Of a DNA stretch of 64,000 nucleotides, positions 8,029 to 17,337 are shown piece by piece. Made by a program: the position numbers and the translations under genes. The DNA is from Cytobacillus solani (GTDB lineage Bacteria; Bacillota; Bacilli; Bacillales; Cytobacillaceae): the NCBI RefSeq assembly GCF_001420595.1, contig NZ_LJIX01000006.1:1057361-1121360 (forward strand), in the 5' to 3' direction. Position 1 is the stretch's first letter. Each line of letters opens with the position of its first letter. The notes below the pieces were generated by a model, which was not told the DNA's origin, did not search any database, and worked only from the letters and a program-made list of their open reading frames with translations.

Positions 8029-8249
8029 CTATTCACTTCCTTGTTTATTAATGGGGAATATGCTGATGATGAAAGCACACCATCCCAAACATATACTACC
8101 CAGCTGAAGTAGTTTTACTCACTATATGTTGATTCAAGATATAGTTGTCTTATCGGCAGCCATTTTTTCTTGTTCAACTAACGGATAGCTTTAGTTTAAC
8201 AAGATTAAGGCAGCCAATCTTTATCTTGATCTTCCACAATCGGGCGCTT

Positions 8250-9855
8250 GTGCGGCTGAGCAAGGTCGTATCATATAACGGGTGGGATTCCCGTCGAGTA
8301 AGAACTAGCCATTCGCTCGTAACAAGTCTTGGAGGACTAAAGGTAACTTTAGTTTTTAAGCGTAGACAGTGAGGTGGCGGGCCGAAAGCCTAATGGTTGA
8401 AGGGATTGAGCTCCATAATGATTGTAGTTCGAGAGGGCTGATGCTTTAAGCGCTGCAGAAAGCTACATTTTATCTTTCGTTAAAGGCAAGAATGATAAAA
8501 CCTCTCTGGAGTCATAGACCTTGGCACGTCATACATTGATATGATACGGCAACTCAGGAGACCCTACCGGTCTTTTCTTTTTTTTAGAAGAGTATGGTGT
8601 ACAAGCGATAAAAAGCAAGGAAACCAAATGCCGTTGTAGGGAGTCGGATAGCAGCGTAGTACCAATGAAGTTGGGTAATGCCGATGGAGGAAAGGCTGCT
8701 ACCTAATTATCACCCTTACTAGAGACACATTTACTACACACAGAGGTAGGTATTTTAAATGGAAACAAAACTACTAAGGATAGCAGAATTAGCAAAGTCT
8801 GATCCTAAAATAAAGTTTACATCTCTTGCACATCTATTAAACAAGCAAGCACTAGCTCAATGTCATCATGAACTACCCAATAGGAAAGCAACAGGGATTA
8901 ACGGTACAACTAAGGAGCAGTACGGTGAAAATTTAGAAGAAAATATAGAGGTGTTAGTAAGTAGACTTAAAAGCAAAAGTTATCGTCCTGTTCCAGTCAG
9001 GAGAATGTATATTCCAAAGCTCAATTCAAACAAGAAAAGACCATTAGGAATACCGGAACACGAAGACAAGATTGTTCAAAAAGGCATTACCAAGATACTA
9101 AACACCATCTACGAAAATGATTTTCTAGACTGTTCCTTTGGGTTTCGTCCAAACCGTTGTTGCCATGATGCTTTGAAAATACTGAACTTCTATATTGAAA
9201 AGAGATCAGTAAATTATGTAGTAGATGTTGATATTAAAGGATTCTTTGACAACGTTGACCACAAATGGATGATGGAGTTCTTAAAACTGCGAATTGCAGA
9301 CCCTAACTTACTAAGAATAATTGGCAGGTTTCTTAAAGGTGGATATATGGAGGAAGGAAAGAAATACAAAACAGACAATGGCACAAAGTAAACAAGGGAA
9401 ATTTCGGGTGAAACGGAAATCGAGTAGAAAGAAAGTCCAAAATAAATTAAAAGAATCTAAAGAATGGATGAAGAAGAATAGAAATAAGAATATCCATATA
9501 ATCATGGATAGATTTCGACGCTCGCTTATCGGTTATTACAACTATTATTGCATCACTGATAATAGCCTAAATGTCAGCAACTTCAAGTGCAAAATTGAGG
9601 GACTACTGTTTAAATGGCTCAATAGAAGAAGTCAAAGGAAATCCTTTACATGGGATAAATTCAGACTATTTCTTGATAAATATCCACTACCTTCACCAAA
9701 AATTAAAGTGAATATATACAATTTAAGAAAAGAGATTAGCTACATTCTGTGAATGATGACTAGGAGGAGCCGTGTGCATTAATAGTGCAAGCACGGTTCT
9801 GTGAGGGTCTGGAGCACAATTTACCGTAAGGTAAAAAGGCTCCATTCTACTCGAC
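8250..9855 (+). mobile_element. Group II intron with a deleted reverse transcriptase
   Basis: The 5' end GTGCGGC and the following domain I-type sequence (AACGGGTGGGATTCCCGTCGA), plus a domain V hairpin near 9768-9805 (GAGCCGTGTGC...GCACGGTTCTG), identify a bacterial group II intron. It ends near CTACTCGAC at 9855. The ORF in domain IV has lost its catalytic core. The ribozyme may still fold, but mobility would need a maturase from elsewhere. The 5' exon ends in CGGGCGCTT, part of an intergenic motif seen elsewhere in the window. Boundaries are judged by eye. Confidence 0.8.
8759..9752 (+). pseudogene. Group II intron RT/maturase, internal deletion (pseudogene)
   Basis: The first frame (8759-9391, 210 codons) starts METKLLRIAELAKSDP and contains RT0-RT3 motifs (RRMYIPKLNSNKKRPLGIP, CSFGFRPNR, VDVDIKGFFDNVDH). 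It stops right after GGYMEEGKKYKTDNGT, where an intact protein reads on into PQGG and the YADD active site. A second frame (about 9381-9752) resumes with maturase domain X sequence (RRSLIGYYNYYC). The catalytic YADD block is missing, so the protein cannot be an active reverse transcriptase. Confidence 0.85.
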
Positions 9856-9957
9856 TTCCTGAGTACAGGGAGTGTCCTTTTCTTTTGTTTCAAGGTTTTT
9901 CATGGAAGGTTAAATATTTATTGTCTGCGATTATTGAATAACTTGCGTATAGAAATG

Positions 9958-10011
9958 ACTCTCCTTGAACATAATAGAATCTAGATTAATGGATTTAGAT
10001 AGTAGGAGAGT
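9958..10011 (+). promoter_or_regulatory. Inverted repeat pairing with the recombinase ribosome binding site
   Basis: ACTCTCCT (9958-9965) is perfectly complementary to AGGAGAGT (10004-10011), the ribosome binding site of the tyrosine recombinase. Pairing in the mRNA would hide the site. Eight base pairs with a 38-base loop is suggestive only. Confidence 0.35.
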
Positions 10012-10020
10012 GAAAGAGTC

Positions 10021-10863
10021 ATGTTATTATCAGAAACATGGAAAAAGTATCAACAAGATAAAAAGATTGAGGGATATTCACCACTAACATTAAAAACATA
10101 TTGTTTTCAATATAATCTCTTGTTACGATTTTTTGGTGACATTGACATGAGTGAAATTTCTACTGAGAAGCTAAAAGAATATTTAATACAGGCAGGAGAT
10201 CACTTAAAGCCATCTAGTTTAGGGCACAGGGTTCGTTGCATTAAATCACTATTCAAATGGACACATGAAGAAGGCTATATCCTTAAAAATCCTGCTGCTA
10301 AATTAAAAGAACCGAAATTGGGTAAAAGAATTCCAAAGTTCCTTTCAGAACTAGAAATAGAACATCTAAGAGAGGCTTGTCACACAACGATGGAAAATGC
10401 GCTGTTTGAGTTTATGTATTCGACCGGCTGCCGTATTGGGGAAGTTGTAAAATTAAATCGAGATGATATTAATTTCTCTACGAATTCAGTCATTGTACAT
10501 GGGAAAGGTGATAAGGAAAGGGAAGTGTACTTTAATACTCGTTGTTCTATTTGGATAAAAAGGTATTTAGATGAGCGAGATGATGAGGAGCCTTGTTTGT
10601 TTATTACTGAAAGAAGGCCAAACAGGTGTATGAGTATAGATAATCTGAGATATATTATTAAACGCATATCAAATCGTGCGGGGATAAAAAAGAGTATTCA
10701 TCCTCATCAATTACGACACAGCTATGCTACACATATGATTAATAATGGTGCACCACTTGAAGTGATCCAGAGCTTGCTTGGTCATGAGAAGAGTGAGACC
10801 ACAAAAATATATGCCCAGCTAAGCGGAAAGTTGAGGCAAGATTTTTATAGTAAATATTTTTGA
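10021..10863 (+). CDS. Tyrosine recombinase / integrase
   Basis: 280 aa, Xer-like. N-terminal SAM-like core-binding domain (about 1-95), then the catalytic domain with Arg I in TGCRIGEVVKL, HQLRHSYATHM (H-x-x-R) and the late LGHEKSETTKIYAQL (H and catalytic Tyr). All key residues are present and the length is normal. AGGAGAG precedes the ATG. It has its own terminator. Not adjacent to a tRNA or obvious attachment site, so which element it serves is unclear; the mobile-rich surroundings suggest a remnant of an integrated element rather than housekeeping XerC/D. Confidence 0.9.
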   Translation: MLLSETWKKYQQDKKIEGYSPLTLKTYCFQYNLLLRFFGDIDMSEISTEKLKEYLIQAGDHLKPSSLGHRVRCIKSLFKWTHEEGYILKNPAAKLKEPKLGKRIPKFLSELEIEHLREACHTTMENALFEFMYSTGCRIGEVVKLNRDDINFSTNSVIVHGKGDKEREVYFNTRCSIWIKRYLDERDDEEPCLFITERRPNRCMSIDNLRYIIKRISNRAGIKKSIHPHQLRHSYATHMINNGAPLEVIQSLLGHEKSETTKIYAQLSGKLRQDFYSKYF

Positions 10864-10868
10864 AATCG

Positions 10869-10901
10869 AGACATGCATATAACAAGGCATGTCTTTTTTT
10901 G
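10869..10901 (+). terminator. Intrinsic terminator of the recombinase gene
   Basis: GACATGC pairs with GCATGTC, followed by TTTTTTTG, immediately after the stop at 10863. Confidence 0.8.
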
Positions 10902-11049
10902 TTATCGGGCCATTTTCTGGAATAACACTCAGTAAGGAAAATGGTTATTTATGTTAAAATAATTATAGGTTGTGAATGATTGTACTTAAAGTAACTAACA
11001 GGATTGTAGAATAAAGATATTGTATAAATCAAATATGGGGGGAAGGAAG

Positions 11050-11493
11050 ATGAATTATAAAATAGAAATTTCGTTGGATAATAACGAAAAATTTTCGACT
11101 TTTTTACATGAAAATATTAGGGAATTTAATAATGAACATTCTATTCATCATAAAGAAGCAAGGAAAAAAGAAGCTGTACAGCCGATAAATATTATTGTTT
11201 CAGATAACAAAGAAAATTGGATTGGTGGTTTAAATGCTGATGTTTATTGGAACTGGCTAGAAATTAATGATTTTTGGTTTAGTGAAAAATACAGAGGTAA
11301 AGGTTTAGGCGGGCTTCTTCTTGATAAAGCGGAAAAAATCGCCAAAGAGAAGGGTGCAAAGAACGCACTTTTGACCACTTTTGAATTTCAAGCTCGGTCG
11401 TTTTATGAAATCAAAGGGTATCAAGTTGTTGGTGAAATTAATGATTATCCTCCTGGTAGCAGTTATTATACTATGGTAAAACCACTAATTTAA
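11050..11493 (+). CDS. GNAT-family N-acetyltransferase
   Basis: 147 aa from ATG 11050 behind GGAAGG. Acetyl-CoA-binding motif A is clear: FSEKYRGKGLGGLLLDKAEKIA (R/Q-x-x-G-x-G/A pattern). Motif B follows (FEFQARSFYEIKGYQVVGEI). Substrate unknown; the family acetylates amines on small molecules or proteins in the cytosol. Monocistronic. Confidence 0.85.
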   Translation: MNYKIEISLDNNEKFSTFLHENIREFNNEHSIHHKEARKKEAVQPINIIVSDNKENWIGGLNADVYWNWLEINDFWFSEKYRGKGLGGLLLDKAEKIAKEKGAKNALLTTFEFQARSFYEIKGYQVVGEINDYPPGSSYYTMVKPLI

Positions 11494-11681
11494 TTAAGTA
11501 AGTCTTATTCAACCAACTGGCAATTTAAATCCCCACATCAGTGATCCCATATTTCCGTATTTGGTTACCAATCTCGATTTTCGTAGTTATCTATTCAATC
11601 TATTACTTTATTACAGTTCAATTATATAAAGGAATTGTTCTTCATGAAAAAAAGTAGTGAGAATGTGACATTTAACTGTAG

Positions 11682-11741
11682 ATGCGTAATATTTCAATAG
11701 GAATATTATTATTAATTGGCATTCTAGTTGGCTTTCTTTAA
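11682..11741 (+). CDS. Possible very small hydrophobic peptide, 19 aa
   Basis: ATG at 11682 opens MRNISIGILLLIGILVGFL. It is almost entirely hydrophobic, like a tiny membrane peptide, and a terminator follows at 11782. There is no convincing ribosome binding site (CTGTAG). Low confidence. Nothing else was seen in the gap 11494-11875. Confidence 0.25.
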   Translation: MRNISIGILLLIGILVGFL

Positions 11742-11781
11742 GTCAACAAAGTAGCTAAGTTAAATTCAATTAAATTTACAA

Positions 11782-11818
11782 ACAAAAAGGACTTCAAAAT
11801 TTGAAATCCTTTTTGTTC
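11782..11818. terminator. Bidirectional intrinsic terminator
   Basis: AACAAAAAGGA and TCCTTTTTGTT flank CTTCAAAATTTGAA. It ends the nitric oxide reductase transcript (minus strand), and works equally well for the plus strand. Confidence 0.75.
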
Positions 11819-11875
11819 CACCATATACTTCCAGTAACCTGCTTAGGAATATTATAATTTAATGTACCGTTTTTT

Positions 11876-14164
11876 TTAGAAAAACGTATCCGTAGTATTA
11901 TTTTTAACAGAACTATCTTCTTCATTCTGTACGAACGCCTTACCAGTTTTCAAACTAATAACAAACCAAGCAATACCCATTACCCCAAGAGCAAAGATTG
12001 TATCCCCAACTGATCTGAAATACACAAGATTGTGGATAATCTTTTGGTTAAGAAATTCGGCAGATCGAGCATACCACATACCATGTTCTATACTGGCAAT
12101 TGCCTGCAAAATCCCGACGGGAAGAAGGCTAGTGAAAGCCATCAGTAACAAACCTATATTCAAAGCCCAGAAAGAAAAGCGAAGCAATTTTGTTTTCCAT
12201 GGTCTTTTACCAGACAATCCACGCAAGCAGAATAGCATTAAACCAATTCCGAGCATACCGTACACACCAAATAATGCTGTGTGAGCATGTAACGGCGTCG
12301 TATTCAATCCTTGAATATAATACAACGATATTGGCGGATTAATCAAAAAGCCGAATACACCTGCACCAAGTAGATTCCAGAAAGAAACAGATACAAAGAA
12401 CATAATCGGCCATTTATACCGTCTCATCCATGGCTTAGCAAAACTATGACGATAATTTTCAAATGCTTCATAACCAATTAATGCAAGTGGAACAACCTCC
12501 AGTGCACTGAAGGAAGCACCAACTGCTAATACCCCTACCGGTGTACCAGCAAAATACAAGTGATGGAATGTTCCTAGTATTCCTCCAAATAAAAAGATAG
12601 ATGTTGACAATAAAACAGATGTTGTTGCAATTTTCGTTCCGACCAATCCCATACGAGTAAAAATAAAAGCTAAAACAGCGACAGCAAATACCTCAAAAAA
12701 CCCTTCTACCCATAAGTGTACAACCCACCACCGCCAATAAGTAACCATAGACAAGTGGGCTGTCTCTCCCCACATGAGACCAGGTACGTAGAAAACCGGA
12801 ATGGCTACTGATGCAAGTAAGAAAAGGATTAATAAATGGCGATTTTCGCCTTTTTTCTTAAGGGCCGGCCAAATAGCCCTCGCCATTAAGAAGAACCATA
12901 AAAATAACCCTATCGTTAATAAGATTTGCCACATTCGTCCAAGGTCCACATATTCATATCCTTGGTGTCCAAAGTAGAAGTTACCTGTTGGATTCGTAAT
13001 GTACCCTTTAACAGCTGCCCATTCACCTGCCATTGAACCAAGTACTACTACCAAAAGGGCTACAAATAAGAAGTTTACGCCAAATTTTTGAAATTTCGGT
13101 TCGTGTCCAGTAATTGCTGGACCTATATACAATCCAGTCGCTAACCATGCAGTTGCAATCCAAAAAATTCCGATCTGCTGATGCCATGTTCGCGTAACGC
13201 TGTAAGGGAACCACTCATTTAGCGGAATACCATAAAAACCGTTACCTTCCACTGCATAATGTGCTGTAATTACACCTAAAATAATTTGTAGTACTAATAA
13301 TGCGGTTACAACCCAAAAATATTTGATTGTAGCCTTCATCGATGGTGTCTGTTTTATCGATAATAAAGGATCTATTTTTGGAGCTATAATCAAATCATCT
13401 TTACGCTGAAATGCGTAGTACCAGACAAGTGCTCCTATACCCGCTATCAGAATTACTATACTTGTAACCGACCATATGATGTTAGAGGAAGTTGGAACAT
13501 TATCAATTAAAGGCTCTCCCGGCCAATTGTTTGAATAGGTGATATCTTCTCCAGGTCGATTAGTTTCTACAGACCATGTAGCCCACCAAAAGAATGCATT
13601 GAGTTTTTTCATATCTTCATCATTAGAAACAGTATTTGCGGGAATTGCAATTTTCTCACGGTATTCATCTAATGCCGGATCATCTCCAAATACAGATGCA
13701 TAATAGCCACTCATATGTGAAATGGATTTAGAGCGTATTTCAGAAATAGTAATATTCTCTGTTTCCGGGTTATAGGTGTTCGTTCTTATTTCTTTTTTAA
13801 GATGGGCTTTTAAGGATGCTTGTTTTTCCTCAGACAAGCTCTGATAATCATTCCCATACTGCTCTTGAGCCCAAGTGTCTAGAATCCATATGGAAGACCG
13901 ATGAAGCCAATCTGCTGTCCAATCAGGAGCAACATATGCCCCGTGACCCCAAATACTTCCAACTTCATTTCCACCTATTCGCTGCCAAACCTTTTGGCCA
14001 TCTTGTATATCTTCTTTTGCAAAGACAACATCTCCAGATTCTGTCACAACCTGGTTAGGAATGGGTGGTTTCTTCTGATAAATTTCTCCACCGAAATAGA
14101 GTAATACAATGAAAGATCCTATAAAAACGGAGGCCAGTATCAACCACAGTTTTTTGTATTCCAT
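11876..14164 (-). CDS. norB: Quinol-dependent nitric oxide reductase (qNOR, NorB/NorZ type)
   Basis: 762 aa from ATG 14164, 7 bases after GGGAGGT (an upstream GTG at 14170 overlaps that site). It reduces 2 NO to N2O in the cytoplasmic membrane using quinol. The N-terminal helix and extracellular domain of about 200 residues lack a CxxCH haem-c motif, as in single-subunit qNOR. The haem-copper-oxidase-like core follows, with WHQQIGIFWIATAWL, HLWVEGFFEVFAVAVLAF, GTFHHLYFAGTP and HAHTALFGVYGMLGIG supplying the haem b, haem b3 and FeB histidines and glutamates. Single gene with terminator; the promoter carries an Fnr-type box, fitting use under oxygen limitation or NO stress. Confidence 0.95.
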   Translation of the reverse strand: MEYKKLWLILASVFIGSFIVLLYFGGEIYQKKPPIPNQVVTESGDVVFAKEDIQDGQKVWQRIGGNEVGSIWGHGAYVAPDWTADWLHRSSIWILDTWAQEQYGNDYQSLSEEKQASLKAHLKKEIRTNTYNPETENITISEIRSKSISHMSGYYASVFGDDPALDEYREKIAIPANTVSNDEDMKKLNAFFWWATWSVETNRPGEDITYSNNWPGEPLIDNVPTSSNIIWSVTSIVILIAGIGALVWYYAFQRKDDLIIAPKIDPLLSIKQTPSMKATIKYFWVVTALLVLQIILGVITAHYAVEGNGFYGIPLNEWFPYSVTRTWHQQIGIFWIATAWLATGLYIGPAITGHEPKFQKFGVNFLFVALLVVVLGSMAGEWAAVKGYITNPTGNFYFGHQGYEYVDLGRMWQILLTIGLFLWFFLMARAIWPALKKKGENRHLLILFLLASVAIPVFYVPGLMWGETAHLSMVTYWRWWVVHLWVEGFFEVFAVAVLAFIFTRMGLVGTKIATTSVLLSTSIFLFGGILGTFHHLYFAGTPVGVLAVGASFSALEVVPLALIGYEAFENYRHSFAKPWMRRYKWPIMFFVSVSFWNLLGAGVFGFLINPPISLYYIQGLNTTPLHAHTALFGVYGMLGIGLMLFCLRGLSGKRPWKTKLLRFSFWALNIGLLLMAFTSLLPVGILQAIASIEHGMWYARSAEFLNQKIIHNLVYFRSVGDTIFALGVMGIAWFVISLKTGKAFVQNEEDSSVKNNTTDTFF

Positions 14165-14197
14165 ATTCACTACCTCCCTAATTTATTTTCAACCTCA

Positions 14198-14239
14198 ATT
14201 ATAGGGGGTAGTATATTTCAAATAGTGACTAAAATCACA
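14198..14239 (-). promoter_or_regulatory. Fnr-dependent promoter of the nitric oxide reductase gene
   Basis: The minus strand carries TGTGA-N6-TCACT (14224-14239), matching the Fnr consensus, and a perfect TATAAT (-10) at 14198-14203. With initiation near 14190 the box centre (14231.5) falls at about -41.5, the class II activator position. An 11-base palindrome TATTTcAAATA at 14214-14224 abuts the box and could be a second operator, for example for an NO sensor. Confidence 0.75.
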
Positions 14240-14430
14240 ATTTTGGTAAAATAATCCAATTATCACACGCAATATCTAATAATTACCAAATAATTACTAC
14301 TAATTCCTTCCTGCTATTTTTGAAAAAATGTATAAAATGGAAAATGTATTCTTGTTAGATATATTCGAGCTTGTTTTAACTGTGATTCGAGAGTAATTAT
14401 ATATATAAAATAATCACATTATAATTGGAG

Positions 14431-14604
14431 TTGACCCAAAATGTTGAATTAGATATAGATACAAAGGAATTCAAATTAAATAAAAAAGCTATAAATTTTC
14501 TAGACAAAGAAGCTATCAAACTAGCTGGAAAATTAATTAATGAAAGGATTAGGCTTTTAAAGTTCATTCTCCTTTTATTGAGTACATTCCGGTTTAAGTT
14601 GTAA
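14431..14604 (+). CDS. Short unrecognised ORF, probably a gene remnant
   Basis: TTG at 14431 after TTGGAG opens a 57-aa frame (LTQNVELDIDTKEFKLNKKA, then IKLAGKLINERIRLL). It is helical and charged, ends in a hydrophobic stretch and converges on alkA. No domain recognised; it may be a truncated gene. Confidence 0.25.
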   Translation: MTQNVELDIDTKEFKLNKKAINFLDKEAIKLAGKLINERIRLLKFILLLLSTFRFKL

Positions 14605-14608
14605 TTAT

Positions 14609-15520
14609 TCAGTAAAGGACACGCCATAAATAAAAGGTAGCGTATGATTCCCAGTTTTTCCATGGAAACGATATTTCTAAGATTTCATCTTTCGTAGGCT
14701 TTCGGTCCATATTACGTAATAGTTTTATCGAATTAATAAGACCCACATCATCAATTGGAAAAGCTGTTGGGAATCGAAGGCAGCGCATCAGGACATAATT
14801 GGCAGTCCAAGGACCGATGCCTCGTATTTTAAGTAAGTCTTTTTCAGCCTCTTTATAGTTCATTTTCAATAATTTTTCCTTCGATAATTCCCCATCTGCC
14901 ATTAACTTCGCAATTCCAATGATATATTCACTTTTTTTTACCGTCATTTTAATATCTGCTAGGTCGGTAGGTGTTAACTGTGCAATTCTTTTGTACGGTG
15001 GGAACACCCAATACTTTTTACCATTCCATTCGATAGAATCGCCAAATCCTTCTACAAATTGCTTCTTTAAGGAGTACGCGAAGGCTAAGTTAATTTGTTG
15101 CCCTAAAACTCCCCAACATAAAGCTTCAAATAAATCGGGAATGCCGACAACTCGCAATCCATAGAATTTTCGAGCAGGCATTTTAAGTAATGGGTCTGCT
15201 TTTGCCATTTTATAAAATGGCGTTAAATCGTTATCAAGATCAAACCATTCATGAATATATTTTACAATCTCTTCCCGTTTCCACTTTTCAATAGGTCTAG
15301 AATCATTTAGGAATTGAACAACCATTTGTTTATTATTGATTACGCTTACCTGTACTAAGGACCGAATATCCCCAATGGCTATAACTTTTGTAATTATATC
15401 GTTCTCTATTTCATACATGCATTCATTTTTTCCCCTTGTTAGATAGCCTAGGTTAGCATTCAGGTCGAAATTTTCAGGTAATGTAATGACAATAACATCA
15501 TTGACTTCATGCCATGTCAC
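14609..15520 (-). CDS. alkA: DNA-3-methyladenine glycosylase II (AlkA-type)
   Basis: 303 aa from a GTG start behind GAGGAGAA. Removes alkylated bases such as 3-methyladenine for base-excision repair. An AlkA-like N-terminal domain is followed by the HhH-GPD fold: ALCWGVLGQQINLAFA, then LLKIRGIGPWTANYVLMRCL (helix-hairpin-helix) and FPIDDVGL, which supplies the catalytic Asp. Length fits bacillary AlkA. No ada-like partner is adjacent, so the adaptive-response arrangement is absent here. Confidence 0.9.
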   Translation of the reverse strand: MTWHEVNDVIVITLPENFDLNANLGYLTRGKNECMYEIENDIITKVIAIGDIRSLVQVSVINNKQMVVQFLNDSRPIEKWKREEIVKYIHEWFDLDNDLTPFYKMAKADPLLKMPARKFYGLRVVGIPDLFEALCWGVLGQQINLAFAYSLKKQFVEGFGDSIEWNGKKYWVFPPYKRIAQLTPTDLADIKMTVKKSEYIIGIAKLMADGELSKEKLLKMNYKEAEKDLLKIRGIGPWTANYVLMRCLRFPTAFPIDDVGLINSIKLLRNMDRKPTKDEILEISFPWKNWESYATFYLWRVLY

Positions 15521-15720
15521 TTTTTCATTCTCCTCATCTTATTACGCTTTTCTAAACTATTTACAAAATAATTATAAGAAAACTCACACTGATTCAAATT
15601 TTACTTTATCACATAATAATCCTTACTAATTTTGTTATCTTGCTATTACATTCTAAACACCTTATTTTTTTCTATTTATGAGGTTATAGTGTTAGTTATC
15701 AAGAATAGGAGTGGATAAAA

Positions 15721-16040
15721 ATGGTCCAAGATATAAAAACACGTGTCGAAAACTTAAATTGGGATGTAATTGGTAAATGAACACACAAGATGGGCTTACA
15801 AGCATTATATAGAAATCTGGAAATGGAAGAATGGTATCATCCATCCGTCTATCAAATGGTTTATAAACGAATGCGGCAGTATTTTTCGGAAGATGAACTT
15901 TTCATTAGCCAGATGGGTTTCGAACCCTAACGTTATCATTTCATTTTGGAACTAAAATCGCTTTTATAACAGGTTTCGAATTTTTATATGGTTCAGACAT
16001 TAGATGGAAGATAGGTATCGCCTGATCTTACTTATATCGT
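15721..16040 (+). pseudogene. Broken gene remnant, unrecognised
   Basis: ATG at 15721 (GTGGATAAAA context) gives MVQDIKTRVENLNWDVIGK and then TGA. Other frames downstream read ALYRNLEMEEWYHPSVYQMV, then RMRQYFSEDELFISQMGFEP and ITGFEFLYGSDIRWKIG, broken by stops and frame changes. The parts look like real protein but no single frame survives. The first 19 residues resemble the start of a 2OG-Fe(II) oxygenase, but this is only a guess. Confidence 0.4.
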
Positions 16041-16081
16041 AAACTTGGAAATTTATAAAATATGAACTAATGGGGTGTATT

Positions 16082-17326
16082 ATGAAAAATAACAAACATT
16101 TTAATTTTTACAAGCTTTGGCTAGGACAGTCTATAAGTTTGTTAGGTACCCAGTTTACAGTAGTAGCTTTGCCTCTTTTTGCATTAGAGGTACTAGAAAC
16201 AAGCGAGGCGAATGCTGCCTTGCTTCGTGGGATTATATTCATACCCTACCTAATTTTCGGATTAGTAGCCGGTGCTTTGATAGACATACTTCATAGAAAA
16301 AAGGTTTTGCTAGTTTGTAGTATATGTCAAGGCGTTTTATTTTTATCAGTATTCATACTGACTGTAACAAATATAATAACGTTCCCTTTATTGGTGTTTC
16401 TCATGTTTTTAAATGGAATATTTACCACGTTTTACAACATTGCCATTCCTTCTTTCTTACCGGAAATATTAACAGATAAAGACAACTTAAAAAAAGGAAA
16501 TGCTCAACTAGCCCTTTCGGAGTCTCTTTCTATAGTAATTGGTCCTATGCTAGCAGGAATCATTATTACTCTAGTTGGATTAACAGGCTTATTCACTGTT
16601 GACGCAGTAACGTATTTTGTTTGTTTTTTGTGTGTATTATTTATTTCAAGGTTTAAACCGCATACAGAAGGCTCTTTAAAAAACGTAAATATAAAATCCA
16701 TATATAAAAACATATATGAAGGTTTGATATATTTTAAAAAACACCCTGTATTGGAACCAATTGTAAGCTGTGGCGCTGTTTACGGTTTTTTTAAATACAT
16801 ACTAAATAGCATTTTAGTAATATTCCTTTATAAGGTTATGGGTCTATCTGAACTTGAAATAGGCTTTGTTGTAGGTTCGGCAGCGGTGGGATTTTTAATA
16901 GGCAATACGATACTCGTAAAAAAAAGTCAACAAATTAATAATACAAAAATGCTTATTTATAGCGCTACTGTATCAGTTATCGGTCTGTCCTTAATACCGA
17001 TAATGGGATATTTAGGAACCGTTTACGGTATAGTAGCTGCAAGTATCATACATGGTATGGGAGAAGGTGTATTTGGCCCTTACGCTGCAACTATACGACA
17101 ACTTGCCTCACCCAGTCACATGCTAGGCAGAGTAAATGCTGTACAGCGTACCCTTAATTGGGGAGCATGGGCATTGGGGAGTTTTGCTAGTGCATTTTTA
17201 GTTTCTATATTTGGGCTTCAAACTACGTTATTTATAGGGGGCTTCGGAACAACATTGTGTTTAATCGTGTTGTTAAGGCGAGGCGTATCAAAAGGAACCA
17301 ACATTGAATATACGAATTCAATTTAG
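16082..17326 (+). CDS. MFS exporter
   Basis: 414 aa from ATG 16082 behind ATGGGGTG. About twelve transmembrane segments. The loop 2-3 region reads ALIDILHRKKVLLVCS, and the sequence resembles the enterobactin/macrolide exporter (MFS_3) group. It lies 11 bases upstream of an ATP-grasp ligase gene and is surely co-transcribed with it. In bacilysin loci an exporter (BacE) pairs with the L-amino-acid ligase BacD, so export of a dipeptide-like product or self-protection is a reasonable inference. Confidence 0.85.
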   Translation: MKNNKHFNFYKLWLGQSISLLGTQFTVVALPLFALEVLETSEANAALLRGIIFIPYLIFGLVAGALIDILHRKKVLLVCSICQGVLFLSVFILTVTNIITFPLLVFLMFLNGIFTTFYNIAIPSFLPEILTDKDNLKKGNAQLALSESLSIVIGPMLAGIIITLVGLTGLFTVDAVTYFVCFLCVLFISRFKPHTEGSLKNVNIKSIYKNIYEGLIYFKKHPVLEPIVSCGAVYGFFKYILNSILVIFLYKVMGLSELEIGFVVGSAAVGFLIGNTILVKKSQQINNTKMLIYSATVSVIGLSLIPIMGYLGTVYGIVAASIIHGMGEGVFGPYAATIRQLASPSHMLGRVNAVQRTLNWGAWALGSFASAFLVSIFGLQTTLFIGGFGTTLCLIVLLRRGVSKGTNIEYTNSI

Positions 17327-17337
17327 AGGAGATGATT

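Noticed and set aside
8145-8372. 75-aa ORF across the group II intron 5' end
   Set aside because: Spans the exon-intron junction and ribozyme domain I; the sequence is constrained by RNA structure, not protein.
10021-11493. Prophage or integrative element around the tyrosine recombinase
   Set aside because: No phage structural, replication or conjugation genes and no tRNA attachment site nearby.
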